From NCBI GenBank assembly GCA_046076045.1, contig JBJTRI010000178.1, forward strand, positions 1-34,857: a stretch of DNA of 34,857 bases. The letters run 5' to 3'. The stretch is from JAIOPA01 sp046076045. GTDB taxonomy: Bacteria; Eisenbacteria; RBG-16-71-46. The position numbers and the translations under genes were made by a program. The notes under the pieces are model-generated. The model searched no databases and was not told the origin of the DNA. It worked only from the letters and a program-made list of their open reading frames with translations. This document shows positions 9,024-21,210 of the stretch, in pieces (position 1 is the first letter of the stretch; each line of letters opens with the position of its first letter).

Positions 9024-10295
9024 ATGCGCCTGAGCCGACTCGTCTGGGAGTCCCTGACCATCGCCCGCCGCGCGCTGGCCGCGAACCGCATGCGTTCGGC
9101 GCTCGCGCTGCTCGGGATCGTGATCGGGGTGGCGACCGTGATCGGGATGGTCTCGCTCATCAACGGCTTCCAGCGCTCGTTCCAGCAGAACATCCAGTCG
9201 TTCGGCAACAACACGCTCTACATCCGGCGCATCCAACCCGGCATCCAGTTCTCCTCGGGCGTCCCGGACTCGCTCAAGCAGCGCAGGGCCTTCGTCATGG
9301 AGGATGCACGCGCCATCCTCGACCAGGCGCCCGCGGTCGCGGCGGTCTCGGTCTTCAAGTTGGCGTTCGACGACATCACGCTCACCCGCGGGCAGCGTCG
9401 CACGCGGACCACGTTCGTCTACGGCACCGACGACCAGTTGCTGCGCACCCGAGGCTACGACCTCGCCCGCGGCCGGTTCTTCACGCCCGAGGAGGTGCGG
9501 CGGCGCGCGAACGTGGTCGTGATCGGCAGGGACACGCGCGAGACGCTGTTCCAGGACGCCTCGGGGCTGGGGCGGACCGTGCACCTCAACGGCATCCCGT
9601 TCACGGTCATCGGCGAGTTCGAGCCGAAGGGCAAGTTCTTCGGCAATAACTTCGACGAGGTCGCCTGCATCCCGTACCCGCTCATCGACAAGTACTGGGG
9701 CCCGCCGAGCGACGCCCCGCCATGGTTCCCGAAGCGCGGCGAGGTCTTCCTCGACGCGGTGGCCGTCTCACCCGAGCGCACCGACGACGCCCTCCAGCAG
9801 ATCATCGAGGTCCTGCGCATCCGCCGGAACCTGCCGAGCAACCGAAACAACGACTTCGCGGTGTTCTCGGACGAGGCGTTCATCGGGCTCTACAACACCA
9901 TCACCGGCGGCATCTTCGCGCTCATGTTCCTGATCTCGTCGATCTCGCTCATGGTGGGCGGGATCGGGGTCATGAACATCATGCTGGTGGCGGTCACCGA
10001 GCGCACTCGCGAGATCGGCATTCGCAAGGCGCTCGGCGCCCCGAGGCGCGCCATCCTGCTGCAGTTCCTCATCGAGGCGCTGCTGCTCACCGCGTTCGGC
10101 GGGTTGATCGGCATCCTGATCGGCGCCGGTATCTCGTGGGTGGTGAGTTCGGTCTCGACCCTGCCGACGTTCGTCTCGGCATGGTCCGTCATGACCGCTC
10201 TGATGGTCTCCTCGCTCATCGGGCTGTTCTTCGGCCTGTACCCGGCCCTGCGGGCCTCGCGCCTCGACCCGGTGGACTCGCTCCGCTACGAGTGA
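9024..10295 (+). CDS. MacB/FtsX-family ABC permease (copy 2)
   Basis: This 423-residue permease has the same layout as copy 1: N-terminal helix (about 24-45), periplasmic domain, then three helices with the MNIMLVAVTERTREIGIRKA coupling segment. The C-terminus DPVDSLRYE is the family's usual end. It starts four bases after copy 1. It is closest to copy 3, sharing the same length, the SFxNNT(L/I)Y(I/V)R segment and NLDGIPFTV/NGIPFTVIGEF-type strands, which suggests a tandem duplication. Confidence 0.9.
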   Translation: MRLSRLVWESLTIARRALAANRMRSALALLGIVIGVATVIGMVSLINGFQRSFQQNIQSFGNNTLYIRRIQPGIQFSSGVPDSLKQRRAFVMEDARAILDQAPAVAAVSVFKLAFDDITLTRGQRRTRTTFVYGTDDQLLRTRGYDLARGRFFTPEEVRRRANVVVIGRDTRETLFQDASGLGRTVHLNGIPFTVIGEFEPKGKFFGNNFDEVACIPYPLIDKYWGPPSDAPPWFPKRGEVFLDAVAVSPERTDDALQQIIEVLRIRRNLPSNRNNDFAVFSDEAFIGLYNTITGGIFALMFLISSISLMVGGIGVMNIMLVAVTERTREIGIRKALGAPRRAILLQFLIEALLLTAFGGLIGILIGAGISWVVSSVSTLPTFVSAWSVMTALMVSSLIGLFFGLYPALRASRLDPVDSLRYE

Positions 10296-10344
10296 ACCTT
10301 CGTAGCCCTGTCCGCGCTGAGGCGGGCGGGCCGATGCTCCGGGC

Positions 10345-11616
10345 ATGGGGCGCATCGTCTCGGGGTGGGAGACCCTCCGGATCGCCCGGCGCGCACTGGC
10401 GTCGGACCGACTGCGCACCCTGCTGACGTTGCTCGGCATCGTCATCGGGGTCGCGACGGTCATCGCCATGGGCGCGCTCGTGAACGGCTTCGAGCGTTCG
10501 TTCCGGCGCGGGCTGCAGTCGTTCAGCAACAACACGATCTACGTGCGGACGTTCAAGCCCACGGTGATGTTCACGCGCGACATCCCCGACAGCCTGCGGC
10601 GCCGCCGCGGCTTCACGCCCGAGGACGCGGACGCGCTTCGCGCCGAGGCGCCCGCGGTGCGCGCGGTGTCCGTGGTGAAGGCCGCGTTCGGCCGCATCCG
10701 CATCACGCACGCCGGCCGCGAGACCTACGCCACCGAGACCTTCGGGTCGGACGAGCGTCTGCTCGACGTGCGGGGGTTCGAGGTCGCGCAGGGCCGCTTC
10801 CTCACCGCCGAGGAGGTGCGGCGGCACTCCAACGTGGTGGTGCTGGGCAAGGCGACGCGCGAGGCGTTGTACGGCGACGGGTCCGCGATCGGGCGCACGG
10901 TGAACCTCGACGGCATCCCGTTCACCGTCGTCGGTGAGTTCCGCGGGGTGGGGGAGTTCCTCTACCACAACCTCGACGAGATGGCGTGCGTGCCGTGGAC
11001 CACGGTGGACAAGTACTGGTCCCCGCCGCCGCACTCGCCCCCGTGGTACTCGCGCCGCGGCGAGGCGTTCCTCGACGCCACGCCGGTGGACCCCAAGCGC
11101 ATGAACGAGGCGATGGAGCAGATCCGCGAGGTGCTGCGCGAGCGCCGTCACGTCCCGGCCGACCATGCCGACGACTTCGACCTGTTCAGCGACGACATGT
11201 TCATGACGCTCTACCGCACCATCACCGGCGGCATCGTATGGGTCATGATGACCGTGTCCTCCATCTCGCTCCTCGTCGGCGGGATCGGCGTCATGAACAT
11301 CATGCTGGTGGCGGTCACCGAGCGGGCGCACGAGATCGGGTTGCGCAAGGCGGTGGGGGCGACGCGCCGCTCCATCCTGACCCAGTTCCTCGTCGAGGCC
11401 ATGATCCTGTCCTCGCTCGGGGGGGGCGCCGGCATCCTGCTCGGGTACGCCATCTCGGCGGCGATCGGGGCGTTCAGCGGACTGCCGACGTGGGTCGCCC
11501 CGGGATCCATCCTGGCCGGGGTCGGGGTCTCGACCGCCGTCGGGCTCCTGAGCGGGCTGTATCCCGCGTTCCGGGCGGCCCGGCTCGACCCGGTGGCCTC
11601 GCTCCGGAACGAGTGA
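10345..11616 (+). CDS. MacB/FtsX-family ABC permease (copy 3)
   Basis: This third MacB-type permease is exactly as long as copy 2 (423 residues) and similar along its whole length. The coupling segment reads MNIMLVAVTERAHEIGLRKA, a modest divergence at the ATPase contact. It is separated from copy 2 by 49 bases with no evident promoter or strong Shine-Dalgarno. It closes the efflux operon; uvrA starts 48 bases later. Its partner could be copy 2, itself or an ATPase encoded elsewhere. Confidence 0.9.
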   Translation: MGRIVSGWETLRIARRALASDRLRTLLTLLGIVIGVATVIAMGALVNGFERSFRRGLQSFSNNTIYVRTFKPTVMFTRDIPDSLRRRRGFTPEDADALRAEAPAVRAVSVVKAAFGRIRITHAGRETYATETFGSDERLLDVRGFEVAQGRFLTAEEVRRHSNVVVLGKATREALYGDGSAIGRTVNLDGIPFTVVGEFRGVGEFLYHNLDEMACVPWTTVDKYWSPPPHSPPWYSRRGEAFLDATPVDPKRMNEAMEQIREVLRERRHVPADHADDFDLFSDDMFMTLYRTITGGIVWVMMTVSSISLLVGGIGVMNIMLVAVTERAHEIGLRKAVGATRRSILTQFLVEAMILSSLGGGAGILLGYAISAAIGAFSGLPTWVAPGSILAGVGVSTAVGLLSGLYPAFRAARLDPVASLRNE

Positions 11617-11663
11617 CGGGAGAGGGCGGCCCCGCGGGGTGCGTGGTATCGTCCCCGCCGCCC

Positions 11664-14540
<2,877 letters not shown>

Positions 14541-14584
14541 GCGCGACCGCCACCCTGCAGGATCGGACCACGAGGACCGCCACG

Positions 14585-15628
14585 ATGAAGGCCATCGTCA
14601 AGACCACCGCCGCCCCGGGCGCCGAGGTGCGGGACGTGCCCGTGCCGACGCCCGGCGCCGGCGAGGTGCTGCTGCGCGTGCTGCGCGCCGGCGTGTGCGG
14701 CACCGACCTCCACATCTGCAACTGGGACCGCTGGTCGCAGGACCGCATCAAGCCGCCGGTCACGCTCGGACACGAGTTCGTGGGCGAGGTGATCGAACTG
14801 GGGCCCGGCACCACGGGCGTGGCGCTCGGCGACCGCGTCTCGTGCGAGAGCCACATCGTCTGCAACACCTGCATCGCCTGCCGCACCGGGAACGGCCACG
14901 TCTGCGAGAACACCCGCATCCTCGGAGTGGACGTGAACGGCGGGTTCGCGGAGTTCGTGGCCGTGCCCGCGGTCAACTGCTGGCGCGTCCCCGCCGGGAT
15001 CCCGCTCGAGGTGGCCGCGGTCATGGAGCCGTGCGGGAACGCCGTGCACACCGCGTTCGCGGGCAACCTGTCGGGCGCGAGCATCGCGGTCACCGGCTGC
15101 GGTCCGATCGGCCTGTTCGCCATCGGGGTCGCCAAGGCGGCCGGCGCGGCGCACGTGTTCGCGAGCGACGTCTCGCCCTACCGGCTCGAGTTGGCGCGCA
15201 ACATGAAGGCCGACGCCGTGGTGGACGTGCGCACCGAGAGCCTCGTGGACCGCGTGCGGGAACTCACGAACGGCCGCATGCTCGACGGCGTGCTCGAGAT
15301 GAGCGGGCACCCGAGCGCGGTGCGCGATGGGCTCAACGCGCTCCGCATGGGCGGTCGCATGAGCATGCTGGGCCTGCCGACCGAGCCGTTCGAGCTCGAC
15401 TGGAACCGGCTCGTCATCTTCAAGGGCATCACGCTTCACGGCATCATCGGCCGCCGCATGTACGACACCTGGTTCCAGATGGACCAGTTGCTCGGCTCCG
15501 GCCGCCTCGACCTGCGTCCGGCCATCACGCACGTGATGCCCATGGAGCGGTTCGACGAGGCCATCTCGCTGCTGCGGGACGGTCGCGCCGGCAAGGTCGT
15601 GCTCGTGCCGTGGGGCCAGTCCGCCTAG
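14585..15628 (+). CDS. tdh: L-threonine 3-dehydrogenase (zinc-dependent MDR family)
   Basis: This enzyme oxidises L-threonine to 2-amino-3-oxobutyrate with NAD+. From this ATG the 347-residue protein has Cys38, His63 and Glu64 exactly at the family's catalytic zinc positions, and structural zinc cysteines 93, 96, 99 and 107. The CGTDLHI-x-NWDRWSQ segment is characteristic of threonine dehydrogenase rather than other alcohol dehydrogenases. GAGGA lies eight bases upstream. An alternative ATG at 14537 overlaps the uvrA stop and adds 16 residues. The enzyme that uses its product, Kbl, is encoded 17 bases downstream, which supports the assignment. Confidence 0.9.
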   Translation: MKAIVKTTAAPGAEVRDVPVPTPGAGEVLLRVLRAGVCGTDLHICNWDRWSQDRIKPPVTLGHEFVGEVIELGPGTTGVALGDRVSCESHIVCNTCIACRTGNGHVCENTRILGVDVNGGFAEFVAVPAVNCWRVPAGIPLEVAAVMEPCGNAVHTAFAGNLSGASIAVTGCGPIGLFAIGVAKAAGAAHVFASDVSPYRLELARNMKADAVVDVRTESLVDRVRELTNGRMLDGVLEMSGHPSAVRDGLNALRMGGRMSMLGLPTEPFELDWNRLVIFKGITLHGIIGRRMYDTWFQMDQLLGSGRLDLRPAITHVMPMERFDEAISLLRDGRAGKVVLVPWGQSA

Positions 15629-15645
15629 CGCGGGAGGGAGGGATC

Positions 15646-16857
<1,212 letters not shown>

Positions 16858-16869
16858 CCGTGGCCAGCC

Positions 16870-16898
16870 TTGCACCGTCCCGAGAGCGGGTCTAACTT
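16870..16898 (+). promoter_or_regulatory. Promoter for gcvT-gcvH
   Basis: TTGCAC at 16870-16875 and TAACTT at 16893-16898 are 17 bases apart, in the gap between kbl and gcvT. The sequence TCTAACTTCGC repeats that of the promoter at 3552. The leader to the TTG start codon would be about 20 bases and carries the ribosome-binding site. Confidence 0.6.
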
Positions 16899-16926
16899 CG
16901 CTCGTCGGCCCACTCAGGAGGAGTCC

Positions 16927-18036
16927 TTGGAACCCACCACGGCACTGCGCCGCACCCCCTTCCACGAGCACCATCGCGCCGCGGGCGCGAAGCTCGTCGA
17001 GTTCGCGGGCTTCGAGATGCCGGTGCGCTACACCGGCGACGTCCGCGAGCACCTCGCCGTCCGTAACGCGGTCGGCCTGTTCGACATCACTCACATGGGT
17101 GAGTTCGAGGTCCGTGGCGCCGAGGCCGCGGCGTGGCTCGACCGCATGGTGACCAACCACGTCGGCGGGCTGGCGGTGGGGCAGGCGCTCTACAGCCCCA
17201 TGTGCCGCCCCGACGGCGGGATCGTGGACGACCTGCTGGTCTACCGTTACGCCGACCACTTCATGCTGGTCGTGAACGCGGCGAACCTGCGCAAGGACTT
17301 CGACTGGCTGCATTCGCATCTGCCCGCCGGCGTGACGCTCGAGGACCGTTCCGACACCACTGCCCTATTGGCCGTGCATGGCCCGCGCGCTGCCGACGTG
17401 CTGCGCGGGCACGTGCCCGAGGCCGCGCTCGAACTCGGCTACTACCGGTTCACGACCGGCCCGTTGTTCGGGGTGCCCGCCACGATCTCGCGCACGGGAT
17501 ACACGGGCGAGGACGGGTTCGAGCTCTACTTCGACCCGAAGGACGCGGACACGGTCTGGAACGGCCTCATCGCGGCCGGCGCCCCGCACGGGCTCGAGCC
17601 GATCGGGCTCGGGGCCCGCGACACGCTCCGGCTCGAGATGGGCTACATGCTCTACGGCAACGACATCGACGACACGACCACACCCCTCGAGGCCGGGCTC
17701 GGCTGGACGGTGAAGCTCGCCAAGGGCGAGTTCCACGGGAGCGACGTGATGGCGCGCCAGAAGGCCGAGGGCCTCACGCGCAAGCTGGTCGGGTTCCAAC
17801 TCGAGGGTCGGCGCGTGCCGCGTCACGGCATGCGCATCCTCAGCGAGGGGCGTCCGGTCGGCGTGGTGGCGAGCGGGACCTTCAGCCCCAGCCTGGAGCG
17901 CCCGATCGGGATGGGCTACGTGGAGACGGCGCTCGCCGCGATCGGCACGACGCTCGAGATCGAGGCGGGCAGTTCGACCCTGGTGGCGCGGGTGACCGCG
18001 CGGCCGTTCTACACCCGCGGCACGCACCGGTCGTGA
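16927..18036 (+). CDS. gcvT: Glycine cleavage system T protein (aminomethyltransferase)
   Basis: The T protein moves the aminomethyl carbon from lipoyl-GcvH to tetrahydrofolate and releases ammonia. The 369-residue protein has the family's landmarks: TPFHEHH near the N-terminus, FDITHMGEFEV, SRTGYTGEDGFEL, and MLYGNDID followed by EAGLGWTVK. The start is a TTG, chosen because AGGAGGAG lies just upstream and no ATG or GTG fits the conserved N-terminus. The promoter at 16870 overlaps any longer reading. gcvH follows after 15 bases. No gcvP gene is in the window. Confidence 0.95.
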   Translation: MEPTTALRRTPFHEHHRAAGAKLVEFAGFEMPVRYTGDVREHLAVRNAVGLFDITHMGEFEVRGAEAAAWLDRMVTNHVGGLAVGQALYSPMCRPDGGIVDDLLVYRYADHFMLVVNAANLRKDFDWLHSHLPAGVTLEDRSDTTALLAVHGPRAADVLRGHVPEAALELGYYRFTTGPLFGVPATISRTGYTGEDGFELYFDPKDADTVWNGLIAAGAPHGLEPIGLGARDTLRLEMGYMLYGNDIDDTTTPLEAGLGWTVKLAKGEFHGSDVMARQKAEGLTRKLVGFQLEGRRVPRHGMRILSEGRPVGVVASGTFSPSLERPIGMGYVETALAAIGTTLEIEAGSSTLVARVTARPFYTRGTHRS

Positions 18037-18051
18037 CCGCACGGAGGCGAC

Positions 18052-18438
18052 GTGACCTTTCCCAGTGATCTGCGGTACACGCGTGAGCACGAGTGGGCTC
18101 GCGAGTCGGGTGGCATCGTGACGGTCGGCATCACCGGTTACGCGACCGACCAGTTGGGCGACGTGGTGTTCGTCGAGTTGCCCGAGGTGGGGCGTGCGCT
18201 CGAATCCGGCAAGCCGTTCGGCGTGGTCGAGGCCGTGAAGACGGTGAGCGACCTGTACGCCCCGCTCGCCGGCGAGGTGGTCGAGGTCAACACCGCCCTC
18301 GGGGATGACCCGGCGGTGGTGAACCGCGACCCGTACGGCGAGGGTTGGATGGTGCGCATCAAGCTCGCCGACCCCGCGTCGTTCTCGGGCCTGCTCTCGA
18401 GCGACGACTACGCGAAGGTCGTCTCCGAGCAGCACTGA
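18052..18438 (+). CDS. gcvH: Glycine cleavage system H protein
   Basis: This 128-residue lipoyl carrier shuttles the aminomethyl group between the P, T and L proteins. The lipoylated lysine is Lys63 in GVVEAVKTVSDLYAPLAG. The N-terminal LRYTREHEW is typical. GTG start, with GGAGG six bases upstream. A perfect 12-base-pair hairpin follows, then a LipM/LplA-family gene that may modify this protein. Confidence 0.96.
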   Translation: MTFPSDLRYTREHEWARESGGIVTVGITGYATDQLGDVVFVELPEVGRALESGKPFGVVEAVKTVSDLYAPLAGEVVEVNTALGDDPAVVNRDPYGEGWMVRIKLADPASFSGLLSSDDYAKVVSEQH

Positions 18439-18455
18439 GCCGTCGCATGAAGCGC

Positions 18456-18490
18456 ACGGGCGGAGCCGGGCATCCCCTGGCTCCGCCCGT
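18456..18490 (+). terminator. Terminator hairpin after gcvH
   Basis: Perfect inverted arms ACGGGCGGAGCC (18456-18467) and GGCTCCGCCCGT (18479-18490) form a 12-base-pair stem around an 11-base loop. Little T follows. It sits between gcvH and the transferase gene and may terminate or attenuate transcription between them. Confidence 0.6.
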
Positions 18491-18508
18491 CGCGTTCACG
18501 GGTGTCGC

Positions 18509-19276
18509 ATGAGCGCACGCCCCGCGCTGTGGCTCGATACCGGGCACGCGCCCGACCTCAACATGGCCCGGGACGCCGCACTGCTCGACGCCTGCGAGGC
18601 CGGCCGGGTGGGGGTGGTGCTGCGCCTGTTCCGGTTCTCACCGCCCGGCATCACGCTCGGCCGCGCGCAGGTCCCCGAACGCGAACTCGACCTCGCGCGC
18701 GTCTCGGCCGACGGTGTCCCGTGGGCGGTGCGTCCCACCGGTGGACGGGCGATCTGGCACGACGAGGAGTGGACGTTCTCGCTCGTGACGCCCCTCTCGA
18801 GCACCGGCTGGGCGGAGCGCCCCGAGCTCGCCTATGCGCGCACCGGGCGCCTGCTGGCCGACGCCCTGCAGCGACTGGGCGTGCCCGCCACGCTGGCCCC
18901 CGGCTCACCCCGTGGGGTCGGTGCCCCGCGGGCGTCCGTCGGTGCGGCCCCGCCGTGCTTCGCCTCGACCGCGCGCCACGAACTCGTGGTCGAGGGCCGC
19001 AAGCTGGCGGGCATCGCCCAGCGCGTCCGACGCGAGACGCTGCTCCAGCAGGGCAGTCTGTTGGTGGGGGGTTCTCATGTCCGTCTCGCCGACTACGTCG
19101 CGGTCCCGGACGGCGCGCGCGACGACCTGCGGCGCGCCATGCGCGCGGGCTCGGCCGACGCGGGGGCCTGGTTGGGGGAGGACCGCTCGCTATCCCGACT
19201 CGGTGAGGCGATCGCGGCGTGCTGGCCCGAGGCCGAGCGCTGGTCCGGCGACGAGGGCGCGCGCCACCTCGCATGA
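18509..19276 (+). CDS. LipM/LplA-family octanoyl- or lipoyl-transferase
   Basis: The 255-residue protein belongs to the BPL/LplA/LipB cofactor-transferase fold. It has the nucleotide or acyl-site segment RPTGGRAIWHDEEWTFS (residues about 75-91) and ELVVEGRKLAGIAQR (about 158-172). Cys150, in APPCFAS, sits where LipM-type octanoyltransferases carry their catalytic cysteine, whereas LplA ligases do not need one. This and the position beside gcvH favour a LipM-like octanoyl transfer to GcvH. A lipoate ligase remains possible. Most of the gene lies behind a hairpin, so expression may be lower than gcvTH. Confidence 0.8.
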   Translation: MSARPALWLDTGHAPDLNMARDAALLDACEAGRVGVVLRLFRFSPPGITLGRAQVPERELDLARVSADGVPWAVRPTGGRAIWHDEEWTFSLVTPLSSTGWAERPELAYARTGRLLADALQRLGVPATLAPGSPRGVGAPRASVGAAPPCFASTARHELVVEGRKLAGIAQRVRRETLLQQGSLLVGGSHVRLADYVAVPDGARDDLRRAMRAGSADAGAWLGEDRSLSRLGEAIAACWPEAERWSGDEGARHLA

Positions 19277-19285
19277 CCTCGCGGG

Positions 19286-19315
19286 TTGGCGGCCCGTTCG
19301 GGCCGTCCCTATAAT
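19286..19315 (+). promoter_or_regulatory. Promoter for the oligopeptide importer operon
   Basis: TTGGCG at 19286-19291 and a perfect TATAAT at 19310-19315 are separated by 18 bases. The start codon of the binding protein is 58 bases downstream. Unlike four other promoters in the window, the -10 here is the plain consensus. Confidence 0.65.
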
Positions 19316-19335
19316 CGAGCGCCGTCGGCGTGCGT

Positions 19336-19349
19336 GCGTGCGCGCACGC
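19336..19349. promoter_or_regulatory. 14-base perfect palindrome in the importer leader
   Basis: GCGTGCGCGCACGC is a perfect inverted repeat about 20 bases after the TATAAT box, next to a short GTGC tandem run. It could be an operator for a dimeric regulator or an RNA hairpin in the leader. Chance is possible in such GC-rich DNA. Confidence 0.35.
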
Positions 19350-19373
19350 GAGTCCCCGGATCGGAGGTCCTCG

Positions 19374-21203
19374 ATGCGTCTCCCCGCGTTGGCTGTGTCG
19401 CTCGCGCTGTGCCTCGCCCTCGTGTCGTCCGGCTGCGGCGAGCGCCGCACCCGTGAGGTCTGGGTGGACCGCAATCCGGCCCCCGAGGAGCCCATGACGG
19501 TGACGATGGACGAGCCCGGCACGCACGGCGGCCGGTTCGTCGTCGGGGCGACCTCGAGCCCGAAGACGTTCAACCCGATCATGGCCAACGAGTCGTCGTC
19601 CAACGAGATCGTGCAGCGCACTTTCATCTCGCTCACCGACCTCGACTACCGGACGCAGGACGACATCCCCATGCTCGCCTCGTCGTGGACGATCACGCCC
19701 GACGGCCGCACGGTCACCTACCGCCTGCGGCGGGGCGCGCGGTTCTCGGACGGCACGCCCATCACCAGCGCCGACGTGGCGTTCTCGTTCGACGTCGTCA
19801 TGGACCCCGTCCTGCATCCCTCGATGCAGGAGGGGCTCACCATGGAGATCGACGGCCAGCGCGTCCCGTTCACCTACTCGGCCCCGGACTCGTACACCTT
19901 CGTGGTGACCGCGCCCGCGTCGGACGCCTTGCTGCTCTCGCATGCCGCCAACGTGCGCATCGTCCCGCGCCACATCCTCGAGTCGGCCTACCGCGACAGC
20001 GCCTTCGCGTCGGCCTACGGCACCAGCACGCCGCCCGAGAGCCTCGTCACGAGCGGGCCGTGGAAGCTCGGCTCGTACGAGGAGAACGCCCGCACCGTGC
20101 TCGTCCGCAACCCGTGGTGGTTCGGCGTGGACGCCAAGGGCAGCCGACTGCCGTACCTCGACGAGATCGTGTACCGCGTCGCGAAGGACCAGAACACCGC
20201 GGCGCAGATGTTCACCGCGGGCGAGCTCGACGGTCTCGACAACGTGAAGACCGAGGACTACCAGCAGTTGCAGCGCGAGGCGGCGAGCAAGGGCTTCACG
20301 CTCCACGACGTCGGCCCGTCGTTCAACACCAACTTCCTGTGGTTCAACCTCAACCGGCGTCGCGCCGGGGACGAGGGGGGGGCGGTGGGCACGCCGAAGC
20401 TGCCGGCGTGGAAGCACGCGATCCTCTCGCAGCGCGACTTCCGGCGCGCCGTCTCGCACGCCATCGACCGAGACGCCATCATCCGCGGACCGTTCTACGG
20501 TCATGCGGAACCCAACTGGGGCCTCATGACCTCGGGCAACACCCGCTGGTACGACTCCACGCTCGCGGGCCCCGACCACGACCCGGCGGCGGCGAACGCC
20601 CTGCTCGACGGGCTCGGGCTCAAGGACCGCGACGGCGACGGGGTGCGCGAGGATGCCCGCGGCAATGCCCTGTCGTTCACGCTCATCTACAACGCCGACA
20701 ACAAGGTCCGCGCCGCCATGGCGACGCTCATCCAGGACGACCTCGCCAAGGTCGGCATCCGGCTCACGCCGGCCGGCCTCGACTTCAACACGCTGGTCTC
20801 CAAGACGCGCGTCGAGCAGGACTACGACGCCTGCCTGCTCGGGCTCGGCTCGGCCGTGCCCGCCGACCCCGGCATGGGCGGCAACTTCTGGAAGTCCACC
20901 GGGCCGACGCACTTCTGGGCCATGAAGCAACCCGCGAACCGGCCGGACACGCCGGCCGAGGGGCGCATCAACGATGCCTTCCAGCGCCACGTGTCGTCGA
21001 TGGCGATCGAGGACCGGCGCGCGTCGTACCGCGAGATGTCGCGCATCCTCAACGACGAGGCGTTCGTCATCTGGCTGCCCACCCAGCGCATGCGCATCCC
21101 GGTGAGCAGCCGGTTCGGCAACGTGCATCCGAGCCCGATGCCGCACCGCATCCTGTGGAACGCCGAGGTGCTGTTCGTGAAGTCGGGTTCGGGCAAGCGC
21201 TGA
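19374..21203 (+). CDS. Oligopeptide/dipeptide ABC transporter substrate-binding lipoprotein
   Basis: This 609-residue periplasmic binding protein of family 5 (DppA/OppA) captures peptides or related solutes for the importer that follows. It has a lipoprotein signal peptide with lipobox SSG-Cys21. The mature part carries typical DppA/OppA features: SPKTFNPI near the N-terminus, LASSWTITPDGRTVTYRLR, RFSDGTPITSADVAFSFD and RRAVSHAIDRDAI. It is longer than many DppA proteins (about 535). The ATG has GGAGG six bases upstream; a longer frame reaching back into the previous gene is not real. Substrate cannot be read from the sequence. Confidence 0.93.
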   Translation: MRLPALAVSLALCLALVSSGCGERRTREVWVDRNPAPEEPMTVTMDEPGTHGGRFVVGATSSPKTFNPIMANESSSNEIVQRTFISLTDLDYRTQDDIPMLASSWTITPDGRTVTYRLRRGARFSDGTPITSADVAFSFDVVMDPVLHPSMQEGLTMEIDGQRVPFTYSAPDSYTFVVTAPASDALLLSHAANVRIVPRHILESAYRDSAFASAYGTSTPPESLVTSGPWKLGSYEENARTVLVRNPWWFGVDAKGSRLPYLDEIVYRVAKDQNTAAQMFTAGELDGLDNVKTEDYQQLQREAASKGFTLHDVGPSFNTNFLWFNLNRRRAGDEGGAVGTPKLPAWKHAILSQRDFRRAVSHAIDRDAIIRGPFYGHAEPNWGLMTSGNTRWYDSTLAGPDHDPAAANALLDGLGLKDRDGDGVREDARGNALSFTLIYNADNKVRAAMATLIQDDLAKVGIRLTPAGLDFNTLVSKTRVEQDYDACLLGLGSAVPADPGMGGNFWKSTGPTHFWAMKQPANRPDTPAEGRINDAFQRHVSSMAIEDRRASYREMSRILNDEAFVIWLPTQRMRIPVSSRFGNVHPSPMPHRILWNAEVLFVKSGSGKR

Positions 21204-21210
21204 CCGCCTG

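Noticed and set aside
10986..11663. Long in-frame extension upstream of the uvrA start.
   Set aside because: It overlaps the third permease in another frame, and UvrA similarity begins only after the ATG at 11664.
14695..15645. Open frame reading through the dehydrogenase region into kbl, suggesting a fusion protein.
   Set aside because: The upstream part is an out-of-frame translation of tdh; a strong ribosome-binding site and GTG mark the true kbl start.
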